Origin: CADEDH01 sp050330635
GTDB lineage: Bacteria; Actinomycetota; Acidimicrobiia; Acidimicrobiales; SZUA-35
DNA length: 64,000 bases
Reading direction: 5' to 3'
Assembly: GCA_050330635.1 (NCBI GenBank)
Contig: JBHJNQ010000057.1
Span: forward strand, 1-64,000
This document shows positions 37,708 through 48,970 of this stretch, in pieces. The notes beneath the pieces were generated by a model, which saw nothing but the letters and a program-made list of their open reading frames with translations, had not been told where the DNA came from and did not search any database. A program made the position numbers and the translations under genes. Every line of letters starts with the position of its first letter. The stretch's first letter is position 1.

Positions 37708-37914
37708 CCGTGGGACGGTAGCGGCGACCCCGGGGCCCCTAACATCGTTCGCGACGCGACCGACGGGAGGGTCCGATCACGAGCCGACCCGGCGACCGGT
37801 TCGGGGCGGGACCGCGAATAACCCGACCGGTCCGGTTGTTGACCCTTCCGACCCCCTACCACCTCGTGGGGGCCTCCCGACAGCCACGACAACGGCAACC
37901 ACACGAAGGACACC

Positions 37915-37920
37915 TAGGCT
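37915..37920 (+). promoter_or_regulatory. ftsH -10 box, leaderless arrangement
   Basis: TAGGCT is followed by 6 nt (GGTTTC) and the ftsH ATG, so transcription should begin at or next to the start codon. No ribosome binding site is seen. No clear -35 was found at 17-18 bp. Confidence 0.5.
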
Positions 37921-37926
37921 GGTTTC

Positions 37927-39894
<1,968 letters not shown>

Positions 39895-39900
39895 GCCGAG

Positions 39901-40344
39901 TCAGCCGGCGGGCGGCGAGGGCGATGCGCCCTCGACCGCGGCCGCCAGCTCGTCGTCGGTCATGGGTCCGAAGAAGGCCTGCACGACGACACCCTCGGCG
40001 TCGGCCACGACGGTGGTCGGGACGCCGTCGATGCGGTACCGCCGATGGATGGCGGCGTCTTCCTGGACGTCGATGCGCTGCACGTCGACCCTTGCCGTAC
40101 CGCCGTGCCCGATCACGCGCCCGATCGTGGCCCACGCCACCGGGCAGCTGTCACAGGTCGACGACGAGAACAGCGCCACGAGAAGGCGACCCGGGGCGGT
40201 GTCGAAGTCGTCCCGATCGAGCTGGGCGGGCGCCCGGTAGCTGGGGGCGGAGGGTGGGTCGGGTCGACGGCGCTGGAGGATGAGGGCCACACCGACAGCG
40301 ACCGCCGTCAGGGCGACGAGGAGGACGAGTCGGCCCGCCGTCAC
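39901..40344 (-). CDS. Membrane-anchored thioredoxin-like protein
   Basis: 147 aa. An N-terminal signal anchor (LVLLVALTAVAVGVALIL, 6-23) is followed by a thioredoxin fold with active site C64-D-S-C67 and the cis-Pro loop IDGVPTTVV. The fold would face outside and handle disulfides or reduce cell-envelope proteins. Its start overlaps the DUF5719 gene stop (ATGA), so it is translated with the envelope genes upstream, and it ends 6 nt from ftsH, convergent. Confidence 0.85.
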   Translation of the reverse strand: MTAGRLVLLVALTAVAVGVALILQRRRPDPPSAPSYRAPAQLDRDDFDTAPGRLLVALFSSSTCDSCPVAWATIGRVIGHGGTARVDVQRIDVQEDAAIHRRYRIDGVPTTVVADAEGVVVQAFFGPMTDDELAAAVEGASPSPPAG

Positions 40345-42029
40345 TGGTCGACCGTCGGGACCCCGGGCACCACCGCCAGGCCGACGCTGGGATCGACGAC
40401 CTGGGCCTCGACGGACACCGGGACGTCGGCCGTCACCAGCACCGCGGCGCCCCGCCCGGTGGCCGGAAGGGTGATGATGGCCCGCCCACCGGGGCTTACC
40501 GACTCCCGCAGTGGGCCGCTCAACTCGCCGTTGACCAGCAGATACACCTCGACCTGCGCCTCCTGGACGGAGGTCACGATCACCGCCGTCGCGTTCTCGG
40601 TGGGGGTCGAGACCCAGGGGATGATCCAGCGGTCGGAGACCACCTCGGTGCCACGTGAGGCGGCGATCCCGTCGACCGCCGTCGGTTGTGTCAGCTCCGA
40701 GGACTGGCTCCCGAGGATGCCGGGCACGTCGAGCTCGCCGGTCGGGGCGCCATCCTCGGACGGCTCGACCTCCTCGATCGCGCCCAGCTCGTCATCGCCC
40801 GGCGGGGTCTCCCCGTCGGGCCGGGCCTCCCCGTCGGGCGGGGCCTCCCCGTCGGGCGGGGCCTCGCCGTCGGCGACGCCGAGGGGCGACGTCGGCGCGA
40901 TGGCGTACTGCCACCGTTCGGCCACGACCGGCACCCCGTTCGTCGACGTCACGGACACGCCCACCTCGTAGGGCAGCCGGAGACCGTACCGGTCGGCCTC
41001 GATCCGCAGGTCGACGACCTCGAATCGGCCGGGCAGCAGCTCCCGGGGAATCGGAGCGAGGCCGTAGAGGGACCGGTCGGTCGGGTTGACCGGCCACAGC
41101 TCGACCTCGACGCTTGCCGGCTCCGTACCCGGGTTGAACACGATCACCCGGTCGGCGCCGCCCTCGTGGATCCGTCCGGCCGGAAGCATCCAGCTCACCG
41201 CCGGCGCAGCCACCCCGAGCTGGAGGGCGGCCCCGGTCGGTCCGAGCTGGCCGTCGACGACCTGGAGGCGCTCCGCCACCAGCCGACCCCGCACCGTGTT
41301 GATCGTGGCCGCCACCGCCTCCTCTCGCTGGAGGTACTCGTCGAGGTTGACGACCTGCACCGAGTTGGCGGGAACCACGCCGCTCTGGAGGTCGTCGGGA
41401 CGGCGGGGCCGACCCACGGACCGGAAGAGCTCGATGTTGTACACGACGTCTTCCGGGAACGGGTTCATGAGGACGAGGTAGTTCCGTGAGTCGCGCTCGG
41501 TCCGGCCGCTGGCGAAGTACCAGGAGCTCGAGGCGTGGGTGGCACACGGACCCTCGGCCTCGCCCACGGCGGTGGTCACCCGGTGACCGACGACGCCGGT
41601 TCCGCCGATGATCTCGACCACTGCGCCGGCCACGTCGGACTCGGCGATCGAGCTGAGGCTGATCTCCTGGGTCGACAGCGGGTCGAGGGGGACGCGCAGG
41701 GACGGGCCCCTGCCCTCCCCGAGGAGGATGCCGAGGTTGGCCACCGCCGGCTCGTCGCTAAGATTCGACACCTCGACCACGTGATCGGCGTAGCCACCGG
41801 CGATGCTGCTGCCGGTGGGGCAGAACCAGGCGCCGTCGAGACGTGCCGGATCGCTGATCGACGGGGTGATCAGCGGGGGCGTGACCGTCTCGGTCGACGT
41901 CGCCAGGGGGGCGTCGACGCGGTCGTAGAGCACGCCGGCCACGAGTAGACCGACGACGACGAACAAAACCGGCGGGCGGAACAGGTCGGGTCGCCGAAGG
42001 GCGGGACGGGGCAGGGAGGGAAGCTTCAT
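40341..42029 (-). CDS. DUF5719 family cell-envelope protein
   Basis: 562 aa. One N-terminal span (FVVVGLLVAGVLYDRV) anchors a long beta-rich extracellular region with repeated motifs (SSSWYFASGRT, VIVFNPGTEPASVEVELWPV, AQVEVYLLVNGELSG). An 18-bp tandem repeat encodes a Pro/Glu/Gly linker. DUF5719 genes sit beside GT2 and manA/pmm genes in actinobacteria, including the mycobacterial Rv3254-Rv3267 area as I recall it. It probably partners the GT2 enzyme, whose stop overlaps this start by ATGA. Confidence 0.8.
   Translation of the reverse strand: MKLPSLPRPALRRPDLFRPPVLFVVVGLLVAGVLYDRVDAPLATSTETVTPPLITPSISDPARLDGAWFCPTGSSIAGGYADHVVEVSNLSDEPAVANLGILLGEGRGPSLRVPLDPLSTQEISLSSIAESDVAGAVVEIIGGTGVVGHRVTTAVGEAEGPCATHASSSWYFASGRTERDSRNYLVLMNPFPEDVVYNIELFRSVGRPRRPDDLQSGVVPANSVQVVNLDEYLQREEAVAATINTVRGRLVAERLQVVDGQLGPTGAALQLGVAAPAVSWMLPAGRIHEGGADRVIVFNPGTEPASVEVELWPVNPTDRSLYGLAPIPRELLPGRFEVVDLRIEADRYGLRLPYEVGVSVTSTNGVPVVAERWQYAIAPTSPLGVADGEAPPDGEAPPDGEARPDGETPPGDDELGAIEEVEPSEDGAPTGELDVPGILGSQSSELTQPTAVDGIAASRGTEVVSDRWIIPWVSTPTENATAVIVTSVQEAQVEVYLLVNGELSGPLRESVSPGGRAIITLPATGRGAAVLVTADVPVSVEAQVVDPSVGLAVVPGVPTVDQ
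40811..40864. repeat. 18-bp in-frame tandem repeat x3 in DUF5719 gene
   Basis: CCCCGTCGGGCGGGGCCT-type units at 40811-40828, 40829-40846 and 40847-40864; the first differs at one base. On the coding strand they specify DGEAPP-type hexapeptides in a linker that is likely disordered. Confidence 0.75.
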
Positions 42030-45000
42030 CGCAGGGCGTCCCGTCTCGTCTGGGCCAGGATGGCGCCGATGCCGACCACGAGGACCTGACCCACCTGACC
42101 GGCCCGCCGGGACCACGGGATCGGATAGCGCACCTCGACCTCCCCCGTCACCGACTGGGGAATGACGGTCATACCGTCGAAACCGGAGATCAGCGGCGTG
42201 TCGTCGCCGACGAGCTCGAGGCCGACGTTGGGCACCGACAACAGGACCGGGCTGTCACCGGTAAGATCGAGGGTCCACCGGCCCGGGCCGATCGGCGAGA
42301 CGTCGACCACCGGGCCGGCGCCGAGATCGACGTCGAGCTGGTCGGCCGGGGTCACCGCCTCGGCGGCTTCGGTGGAAGGCAGCGCCGACGCCAGCCCTCC
42401 CGACGAGGAGTTGCGGAACACCAGGAGATTCGGGATGCCGAGGACGCGCTCGAGATCGAGCTGTTGGCTCAGCGCCTGCTCCACGAACGGGCCGGGATCG
42501 ACACCGGGTCCCTCGTAGGGGGCGGGGCCGAGCCGATCGACGACCACCACCAGGTTGATGCCGTAGGCTGCGAGCAGCCGTCCGAGGCGGACCGTCTCCC
42601 CCGCCTGGGCCAGATCGAGCTGACGTCCGATCCCCGGGGTGCGGCCGACCGGGCTGGCCGACCACCGGCCGAGCACGTCGGGGGAGCCGCCGTCGGTCAC
42701 GGCGTAGTTGATGCCCGACCCGCTGCCGGTGACGTCGATGGGGACGACGCTGGCGTCACCGATCCACAGGACCCGACTTTCCAAATCCTCGCCGGCGTTC
42801 TCGGCCAGGAAGTCGGTGAAGGTGACGTAGCTCTGGGTCGGGGTCTCCCATCGTCCGCTCAGGCTCATCTGGATGGCGCCGAGGGAGGCGGCCGCCACCC
42901 CGAGCGCTATCAGCGACCGGTTCAGTCGCAGCCAGCGGGGCCGTCCGGCGCCGTCGCCGAGCTCGATGCTGCGAACGGCGATGGCCGAAGCCAGGCTGAA
43001 GGCGACGGCCACGGGGGCCAGGACGACCTCGGCCGCCGGCGTACCGAACGGGAGCCAGCCCCGGGCCCCGAACCAGGCCAGGCCCAGCAGGACGAGGGCC
43101 GCCACCCAGGCCTGGGTGGCGAGGCCGAACAGCCGGCGGGGGGCCAGGGCCAGACCGAGGAGGGCGACGGCCAGGATCCCGAACGTGAGCACCGACGCCG
43201 GGTGGCGGCCGGGTGCAAACAGCAGCAGGTCGAGGAAGGCGCCGGGTCCGGCCTCGGGCGAGCGGGGACCGACCAGCCAGCGCCATGAGAACGACCGGAA
43301 CACGTCGTAGCTCCACGGGAGGTGAAGGGCGACGGGGGCCACGACGGCGGCGACGGCGGCGAGGACGAACTCCTGAGCCCGCGCCCCGTGCCCGACGACG
43401 GTGGAGGCGAGGGCGAAGGCGAGGGCGAGGACGGCGGCGACCACCACCACCGACGGAGCGAAGGTGGCGACGAACGCCACGAGGAAGCCGTAGCGGATGA
43501 GCAGCACCGGAAGGCTCCGCACGACCACCCGGAACCCGGGACTGCCCAGCCGGTCGCCGTAGGGGCTGACCCCGTCGATACGGAGCAGGGAGCCGAAGAG
43601 GAAGGGTGCGGCCCCGTAGACGACAACGGCCTCCCACCGTCCGGCTGACATGGCGGACAGGAGCAGCGGACTGGCGGCGTAGAGGGCCGAAGCCACGGCG
43701 GCGCTGCGAGCGCTGCCGACCGGCCGGGTCAGCCGGTAGATGCCGACGACACCGATCGCCACCGGACCGACGACCAGGAGGTTCTCGAACAGGCCGGGGG
43801 CCCAGGAGAAAAGCAGGCGTCCGAGGCCCAGCAGGGGCAGCGCGCTCGGGGGATTGCCGGGCCCACCCGTTCCCGTGGTTCGCCATCCGCCCCACCATTC
43901 ACCCAAGAGCTCGCTGGCGCCGGGGACGATCGGGATCTGGCCGACCGCCACGACGCCCCGGGTGAGAAGGTGGCGGCTGGCGAAGGCGAGGACGAGGGCG
44001 ACGGCGACGCCGATCACCGTGGCATCGCGCAGGCTCCCGGAGTCCTCGCCCTGGAACGAGGAGCGGATGGCGCCGAGGAAACCGGAGAAGCGGTCCTGAC
44101 CGGCGGTGAACTGACCCCGGGAGAAGGTGTTGAGGGCGGCCGAGCCGCTGATCTGGAGGGCCCGGACCTCCTTGTCGCTTCGTTGCCTGATGGTGCGGAG
44201 CGCCCGTCGCCGACGCCGGATGTCGCCGAGGCGGGTCAGGTTCCACCCGATGGCGGCGAACGTGTCGCGGGCCTGGCCCCGCCGACCCGACAGGAGGTAG
44301 TAGATGGCCTCGAGGACGATGAGGAACACCGCCATCGGCACCACGAAGAAGCGTGATCGTCCTGACGACGTGACCATCACGGTCCGCAGCCGGTGACGGG
44401 TTGACAACTTGGCCCGGTCGCGTGGGCCGAGCCGGCCCTCCATCGACTCACGGTGACGAGCGGAGGCGTCGGACACGGCCAGAACCCGGGCCCCCACGGC
44501 ATGGGCCCGCCAGCAGAGGTCGAGGTCCTCGCCCATGAGCGTGATCTCGGGATCGAAGCCGCCGAGAGCGACGAAGAGGTCGGCTCGTATGAGCTGTACA
44601 CCGCCGGGGGCGACGAACACGTCGCGCACCGTCTCGTACTGCTCCTGATCGAACTCGCCCCGTTCGACCTGGTCGACGAGCACCCCGAAGCGGTCGGACC
44701 CCATGCCCAACTGGAGGAGCTTGCGGTGGTCGTCCCAGCGCACCATCTTGGGCCCGGCGATCCCGGCGTTGCGCCGGTAGAGCTCGCCCATCAGGGTCGA
44801 AACGCACGTGTCGTCGAGGGCGACGTCGTCGTGGCAGAACAGGAGGAACGGGGATCCGGAGACCAGCTCGATCGACTGGTTGGCGGCCACGCTCCAGCCG
44901 GGATCGCCGCTCAGGCGGTGGAGGTAGGCCTCGGGGAGGACGCTCGCCACCCGATCGGCGATCGGGTCGGTGCTCCCGGCATCGATGACGAGGACCGAGA

Positions 45001-45190
45001 GGTTCTCGTAGTCCTGGTCGCCGAGCGACGCCAGCATCTCCTCGAACTGGTCACCGGGGTCGGAGGCGACGACGACCGCGACGACGGGAGGCGCCTCGAT
45101 CGCGACGGTGTCGCCGACCGGGGCGACGTCGGGGTCGGACGCAACCGGGGTCGACCCACGATGGGCCGGGGCTGCCTTGAGGTCGCTCAC
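42026..45190 (-). CDS. GT2 glycosyltransferase with large membrane domain
   Basis: 1054 aa, GTG start. An N-terminal GT2 domain (about 35-290): VVAVVVASDPGDQFEEML, FCHDDVALDD as the metal site and GGFDPEITLMGEDLDLCWRA as the acceptor motif. About fourteen hydrophobic segments follow to residue 800, then an extracellular domain and a last span (GQVGQVLVVGIGAILAQ). This architecture is known for actinobacterial cell-wall transferases next to DUF5719 and rmlD/wbbL-type genes. Donor unknown; the GDP-6-deoxyhexose genes across the divergent promoter are candidates. On the minus strand TAGTAT lies 9 nt before the start. Confidence 0.85.
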   Translation of the reverse strand: MSDLKAAPAHRGSTPVASDPDVAPVGDTVAIEAPPVVAVVVASDPGDQFEEMLASLGDQDYENLSVLVIDAGSTDPIADRVASVLPEAYLHRLSGDPGWSVAANQSIELVSGSPFLLFCHDDVALDDTCVSTLMGELYRRNAGIAGPKMVRWDDHRKLLQLGMGSDRFGVLVDQVERGEFDQEQYETVRDVFVAPGGVQLIRADLFVALGGFDPEITLMGEDLDLCWRAHAVGARVLAVSDASARHRESMEGRLGPRDRAKLSTRHRLRTVMVTSSGRSRFFVVPMAVFLIVLEAIYYLLSGRRGQARDTFAAIGWNLTRLGDIRRRRRALRTIRQRSDKEVRALQISGSAALNTFSRGQFTAGQDRFSGFLGAIRSSFQGEDSGSLRDATVIGVAVALVLAFASRHLLTRGVVAVGQIPIVPGASELLGEWWGGWRTTGTGGPGNPPSALPLLGLGRLLFSWAPGLFENLLVVGPVAIGVVGIYRLTRPVGSARSAAVASALYAASPLLLSAMSAGRWEAVVVYGAAPFLFGSLLRIDGVSPYGDRLGSPGFRVVVRSLPVLLIRYGFLVAFVATFAPSVVVVAAVLALAFALASTVVGHGARAQEFVLAAVAAVVAPVALHLPWSYDVFRSFSWRWLVGPRSPEAGPGAFLDLLLFAPGRHPASVLTFGILAVALLGLALAPRRLFGLATQAWVAALVLLGLAWFGARGWLPFGTPAAEVVLAPVAVAFSLASAIAVRSIELGDGAGRPRWLRLNRSLIALGVAAASLGAIQMSLSGRWETPTQSYVTFTDFLAENAGEDLESRVLWIGDASVVPIDVTGSGSGINYAVTDGGSPDVLGRWSASPVGRTPGIGRQLDLAQAGETVRLGRLLAAYGINLVVVVDRLGPAPYEGPGVDPGPFVEQALSQQLDLERVLGIPNLLVFRNSSSGGLASALPSTEAAEAVTPADQLDVDLGAGPVVDVSPIGPGRWTLDLTGDSPVLLSVPNVGLELVGDDTPLISGFDGMTVIPQSVTGEVEVRYPIPWSRRAGQVGQVLVVGIGAILAQTRRDALR

Positions 45191-45314
45191 GAACGCTTGA
45201 TACTAGTGGATGAACGACCATTGCCGGTCTCATGGGGGTGCGGATCGGCCGGTTGCCCGGCCGGTACAATTCCGACGATGCAGCTCGTCGGAGGCAAAGG
45301 ACCGTGATCCCCGC
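45191..45314. promoter_or_regulatory. Divergent promoter region between GT2 and rmd
   Basis: 124 bp. On the minus strand TAGTAT (45205-45200) lies 9 nt before the GT2 GTG, a near-leaderless arrangement. On the plus strand TACAAT (about 45265-45270) is a good -10 for the reductase gene, with GGAGG before its start region. A GGCCGG-TTGC-CCGGCC inverted repeat just before TACAAT could be an operator. Confidence 0.5.
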
Positions 45315-46220
45315 ATGAAAGCCCTCGTGACCGGGGCGGGTGGGTTCGTGGGCCCCCATCTCGTCGAGCATCTCCTCGCCGCCGGCGACGAGATCTGCGC
45401 CCTCGATCTCGCCACGGGCCCCGACCTGGCCGACGGCGAGGGCTGGATGGAACGTCTCCAGACCGAGCGCCCGGACGCCGTTTACCACCTCGCCGGGTGG
45501 AGCGACGTCGGTGCTTCGTGGCAGGCTCCGATCGAGACGTTCCGGGTCAACGCCCTGGGCACGATGTCGGTGCTCGAGGCGGCGGTCGAAGCCAAGGTGG
45601 GCCGGGTCCTGATCGTCAGCAGCGCCGACGTCTACGGGCGGGTCGACGTCGCCGACCTGCCCCTCACCGAGGATCAGCCGCCCCGGCCCCGCTCACCGTA
45701 CGGGGTGTCGAAGCAGGCGGCCGAGGCGCTCGGTCTCCAGTACCACCGGGCGCACGATCTCGAGGTCGTGATCGTCCGCCCGTTCAACCATGTGGGGCCC
45801 GGTCAGAGCACCCGTTTCGCCGCCTCCGCCTTCGCCGCCCAGATCGCCGAGGCCGAGCGCAACGGTGGTGGCACCGTCGTCCACGGCGACCTGACGGCGG
45901 CCCGTGACCTCACCGACGTGCGCGACGTGGTGCGGGCCTACCGGCTCCTCGTCGAGTACGGCGCGCCGGGCCAGATCTACAATGTGTGTTCCGGGGTGGC
46001 CACCACGATGCAGGACATGCTCGACGCACTGATCGCCGAGGCCTCGGTCCCGATCACCACCCAGGTCGACCCTGCCCGCCTGCGCCCCGTGGAACTGCCG
46101 ATCCTCCAGGGCTCGCCGGCAAAGCTGGAAGCATCCACAGGGTGGACGAGGAGCGTGCCGCTGGAGCGGACGTTGCGCGACGTCCTCGACGACGCCCGTT
46201 TCCCGGCCGCCACGGCCTGA
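45315..46220 (+). CDS. NAD(P)-dependent sugar epimerase/reductase, GDP-6-deoxy-D-mannose reductase-like
   Basis: 301 aa extended SDR. Rossmann motif GAGGFVGPHL (8-17), catalytic SSAD...YGVSK and a dinucleotide-sugar region RPFNHVGPGQS. The F-N-H-x-G-P-G-Q stretch is typical of the Rmd group, which reduces GDP-4-keto-6-deoxymannose to GDP-D-rhamnose. The next gene, gmd, makes exactly that substrate. Earlier in-frame sequence is non-homologous, so ATG 45315 is used. Confidence 0.83.
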   Translation: MKALVTGAGGFVGPHLVEHLLAAGDEICALDLATGPDLADGEGWMERLQTERPDAVYHLAGWSDVGASWQAPIETFRVNALGTMSVLEAAVEAKVGRVLIVSSADVYGRVDVADLPLTEDQPPRPRSPYGVSKQAAEALGLQYHRAHDLEVVIVRPFNHVGPGQSTRFAASAFAAQIAEAERNGGGTVVHGDLTAARDLTDVRDVVRAYRLLVEYGAPGQIYNVCSGVATTMQDMLDALIAEASVPITTQVDPARLRPVELPILQGSPAKLEASTGWTRSVPLERTLRDVLDDARFPAATA

Positions 46221-46274
46221 GACCCCTCTCCCCTCCCCCACCGAATCGCCGCAACCCGACAGGAAACCCCCACC

Positions 46275-47255
46275 ATGGCACGACGTGCACTCATCACCGG
46301 CCTGACCGGCCAGGACGGCTCGTACCTCGCCGAGTTCCTCCTCGACAAGGGTTACGAGGTGATCGGCATGGTCCGCCGGACCAGCACCGTCAACTTCGAG
46401 CGCATCACCCACATCCAGGATGATCTCCGGATCGTCCAGGGCGACCTGCTCGACGAGATGTCGCTCCGGGATGTCCTGGCCAGGCACCGACCGCAGGAGG
46501 TCTACAACCTGGCGGCACAGTCGTTCGTGCAGACCTCCTGGCAACAGGCGGTCCTCACGGGCGAGACCACCGCACTCGGGGTGACCCGCCTCCTCAACGC
46601 CGTACGTGACGTCGACCGCGACATCCGCTTCTACCAGGCGTCGTCGTCGGAGATGTTCGGCAAGGTCCAGGAGGTACCCCAGACCGAACGCACCTCGTTC
46701 TACCCCCGCAGCCCCTACGGCGTGGCCAAGCTCTACGGCCACTGGATCACCGTCAACTACCGGGAGAGCTACGACCTCCACGCCTCGAGCGGGATCCTCT
46801 TCAACCACGAGAGCCCCCGGCGCGGGCTCGAGTTCGTGACCCGCAAGATCACCAACCACGTCGCCCGGATCAAGCTGGGTTTGATCGACTCCCTGTCGCT
46901 CGGCGACCTCGATCCTCAGCGTGACTGGGGCTTCGCCGGCGACTACGTGACGGCGATGTGGTCGATGCTGCAACAGGACGAGCCCGACGATTACGTGGTG
47001 GCGACCGGCCAGACCCACTCGGTCCAGGAGTTCTGCGAGCTGGCGTTCGCACACGTCGGTCTCGAGTGGCGCGACCATGTCCGTCAGGACCCCGAGTTCA
47101 TGCGACCAGCGGAGGTCGATCTCCTGATCGGTGACCCGGCCAAGGCGGTCGAGCGCCTCGGGTGGCAGGCGACGACCACGTTCGAGGAGCTGGTGACCAT
47201 GATGGTCGACGCCGACCTCGACCTGGTGGCCCGGCAGCAGCGGGCGCTGAGCTGA
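46275..47255 (+). CDS. gmd: GDP-mannose 4,6-dehydratase
   Basis: 326 aa SDR that converts GDP-mannose to GDP-4-keto-6-deoxymannose. NADP motif GLTGQDGSYLAEFLL (9-23), FYQASSSEMFGKVQEVPQTE with the catalytic Ser-Glu, YGVAKLYGHW for the Tyr-Lys pair, and FNHESPRRGLEFVTRKIT are all family hallmarks. AGGAAA sits 8 nt upstream. It is followed by cofD after 1 nt and preceded by the probable reductase. Confidence 0.95.
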   Translation: MARRALITGLTGQDGSYLAEFLLDKGYEVIGMVRRTSTVNFERITHIQDDLRIVQGDLLDEMSLRDVLARHRPQEVYNLAAQSFVQTSWQQAVLTGETTALGVTRLLNAVRDVDRDIRFYQASSSEMFGKVQEVPQTERTSFYPRSPYGVAKLYGHWITVNYRESYDLHASSGILFNHESPRRGLEFVTRKITNHVARIKLGLIDSLSLGDLDPQRDWGFAGDYVTAMWSMLQQDEPDDYVVATGQTHSVQEFCELAFAHVGLEWRDHVRQDPEFMRPAEVDLLIGDPAKAVERLGWQATTTFEELVTMMVDADLDLVARQQRALS

Positions 47256-47256
47256 A

Positions 47257-48186
47257 ATGGGCGTGGCGGTCATCTGCGGCGGGGTCGGCGCGGCCCGGCT
47301 GCTGACCGGGCTCCAACGGGTTGTCGAGCCGGCGGCGATCACGGCGATCGCCAACGTGGGCGACGACCTCGAGCTCCACGGCCTCCACGTCTCACCCGAC
47401 CTCGACACGATCACCTACACCGCCGCCGGCGCCGCGAGCGCCGAGCGGGGATGGGGTCTCGAGGGCGAGTCATGGCAGGCGATGGCCATGGTGGGTCGTT
47501 ACGGGGGCGTCGACTGGTTCAGCCTCGGTGACCGCGATCTGGGCACCCACCTCTACCGGACCCAGCGCCTGAGCGACGGGGCGACGCTGTCGGAGGTGAC
47601 GGCCGAGATCGCCGCTTCCTGGGGCCTGGGCTTCCGCCTGCTCCCCGTTACCGACGACCGGCTCCGGACGCTGGTGACCACGGTCGACGAGGGCGAGATC
47701 ACCTTCCAGGAGTACTTCGTCCGCCGCCAGCACGACGTGGCCGTCACTGCGATCCGCTTCGACGGGGCGGCCGATGCCACGCCGGCGCCCGGGGTCATGG
47801 CCGCCATCGCCGGCGCCGGGCGCGTCATCGTCGCTCCGTCGAACCCCGCCGTGTCGATCGACCCGGTGCTCGCGGTGCCCGGGCTGCGGGAGGCGCTGGC
47901 GGCGCGGCGCCCCGACGTGGTGGCGGTGTCGCCCATCGTGGGCGGCAGGGCGCTGAAGGGACCGGCCGACCGGCTGATGACCGAGCTCGGACGGCAGGCC
48001 ACCGTGGTCGGGGTGGCCGAGTGGTACCGGGACGTGGTCGGGACGCTGGTCATCGACGACGTCGACGGCGGACACCGGGCCGCCATCGAGGCCCTCGGCC
48101 TCGACGTGGTCGTGATGCCGACGATCATGAGCGACCCGGATGTCACCGACCGCCTGGCCGCGGTGTGCGCCGGCCTCCCCGGCTGA
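47257..48186 (+). CDS. fbiA: 2-phospho-L-lactate (or phosphoenolpyruvate) transferase, F420 biosynthesis
   Basis: 309 aa CofD/FbiA enzyme that joins the phospho-acid part to Fo, giving (dehydro-)F420-0. CGGVGAARLLTGL at the N-terminus binds the nucleotide-linked donor. IANVGDDLELHGLHVSPDLD and VAPSNPAVSIDPVLAVPG carry family residues. In actinobacteria the substrate is thought to be enolpyruvyl-diphospho-guanosine. It begins 1 nt after gmd and is followed by cofE; fbiC and the guanylyltransferase are not in the window. Confidence 0.92.
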   Translation: MGVAVICGGVGAARLLTGLQRVVEPAAITAIANVGDDLELHGLHVSPDLDTITYTAAGAASAERGWGLEGESWQAMAMVGRYGGVDWFSLGDRDLGTHLYRTQRLSDGATLSEVTAEIAASWGLGFRLLPVTDDRLRTLVTTVDEGEITFQEYFVRRQHDVAVTAIRFDGAADATPAPGVMAAIAGAGRVIVAPSNPAVSIDPVLAVPGLREALAARRPDVVAVSPIVGGRALKGPADRLMTELGRQATVVGVAEWYRDVVGTLVIDDVDGGHRAAIEALGLDVVVMPTIMSDPDVTDRLAAVCAGLPG

Positions 48187-48239
48187 GCCACCGGCCGTCG
48201 TGGCGGCGGCGCCCACGCGCCCGGCGTCGGACGACCTCC

Positions 48240-48245
48240 TAGGAT
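48240..48245 (+). promoter_or_regulatory. cofE -10 box, leaderless arrangement
   Basis: TAGGAT followed by 7 nt and ATG at 48253. It overlaps an earlier ATG at 48244, which would then not be in the transcript. Confidence 0.45.
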
Positions 48246-48252
48246 GAGCGAT

Positions 48253-48963
48253 ATGCGCAGCCTCACGATCATTCCGGTGCCCGGCCTGCCCGAGGTCCGG
48301 CCCGGCGATGACCTGGCCCGCTTCGTCATCGACGCCTGCTCCGATGCATGCGGGATCGAGCACCACGACGTGCTGGTCGTGTCCCAGAAGGTGGTGTCGA
48401 AGGCCGAGGGGCGCCTCGTCACCGTCGACCCCGACGATCCCCAGTCGCACAAGCCACTGGTCGTGGCCGAATCCGCCCGCATCATCCGCCGCCGGGGCGA
48501 CCTCATCATCAGCGAGACCCATCACGGCTTCGTCTGTGCCAGCGCCGGTATCGACCGTTCCAACGTCGCCCCCGACATCGCCGCCCTCCTTCCCGAGGAT
48601 TCCGACCGTTCGGCCCGCCGCCTGCGCGACGCCATCCGGGGTCGGGTCGGCGTCGAGGTCGGGGTCATCGTGGCCGACACGTTCGGTCGACCGTGGCGCC
48701 GGGGCCTGACCGATGTGGCCATCGGCTGCGCCGGCATCAAGCCCATCCTCGACCTGCGGGGCACCGACGACGCCGTCGGCCGGGAGCTCCAGGTCACCGA
48801 GGTGTGCATCGTCGACGAGTTGGCGGGAGCGGCCGAGCTGGTCCGGGGCAAGGCCACCGGCATCGCCGTCGCCGTGATCCGCGGCGTCGACGACGCCTGG
48901 TTCGGTGAGGGCGGCGTCGTGGCCGACATCGTCCGCCAACCCAGTGAGGATCTCTTCCGTTGA
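48253..48963 (+). CDS. cofE: Coenzyme F420-0:L-glutamate ligase, stand-alone CofE
   Basis: 236 aa (239 from the ATG at 48244). It adds L-glutamates to F420-0 using GTP. VPGLPEVRPGDDLA, VVSQKVVSKAEGR and VIVADTFGRPWRRGLTDVAIG are family motifs. Actinobacterial FbiB is usually about 440 aa with an added nitroreductase-like domain that reduces dehydro-F420; that domain is missing here. The inner ATG is preferred because TAGGAT lies 7 nt before it. The helicase gene follows after 7 nt. Confidence 0.92.
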   Translation: MRSLTIIPVPGLPEVRPGDDLARFVIDACSDACGIEHHDVLVVSQKVVSKAEGRLVTVDPDDPQSHKPLVVAESARIIRRRGDLIISETHHGFVCASAGIDRSNVAPDIAALLPEDSDRSARRLRDAIRGRVGVEVGVIVADTFGRPWRRGLTDVAIGCAGIKPILDLRGTDDAVGRELQVTEVCIVDELAGAAELVRGKATGIAVAVIRGVDDAWFGEGGVVADIVRQPSEDLFR

Positions 48964-48970
48964 GCGGCCG

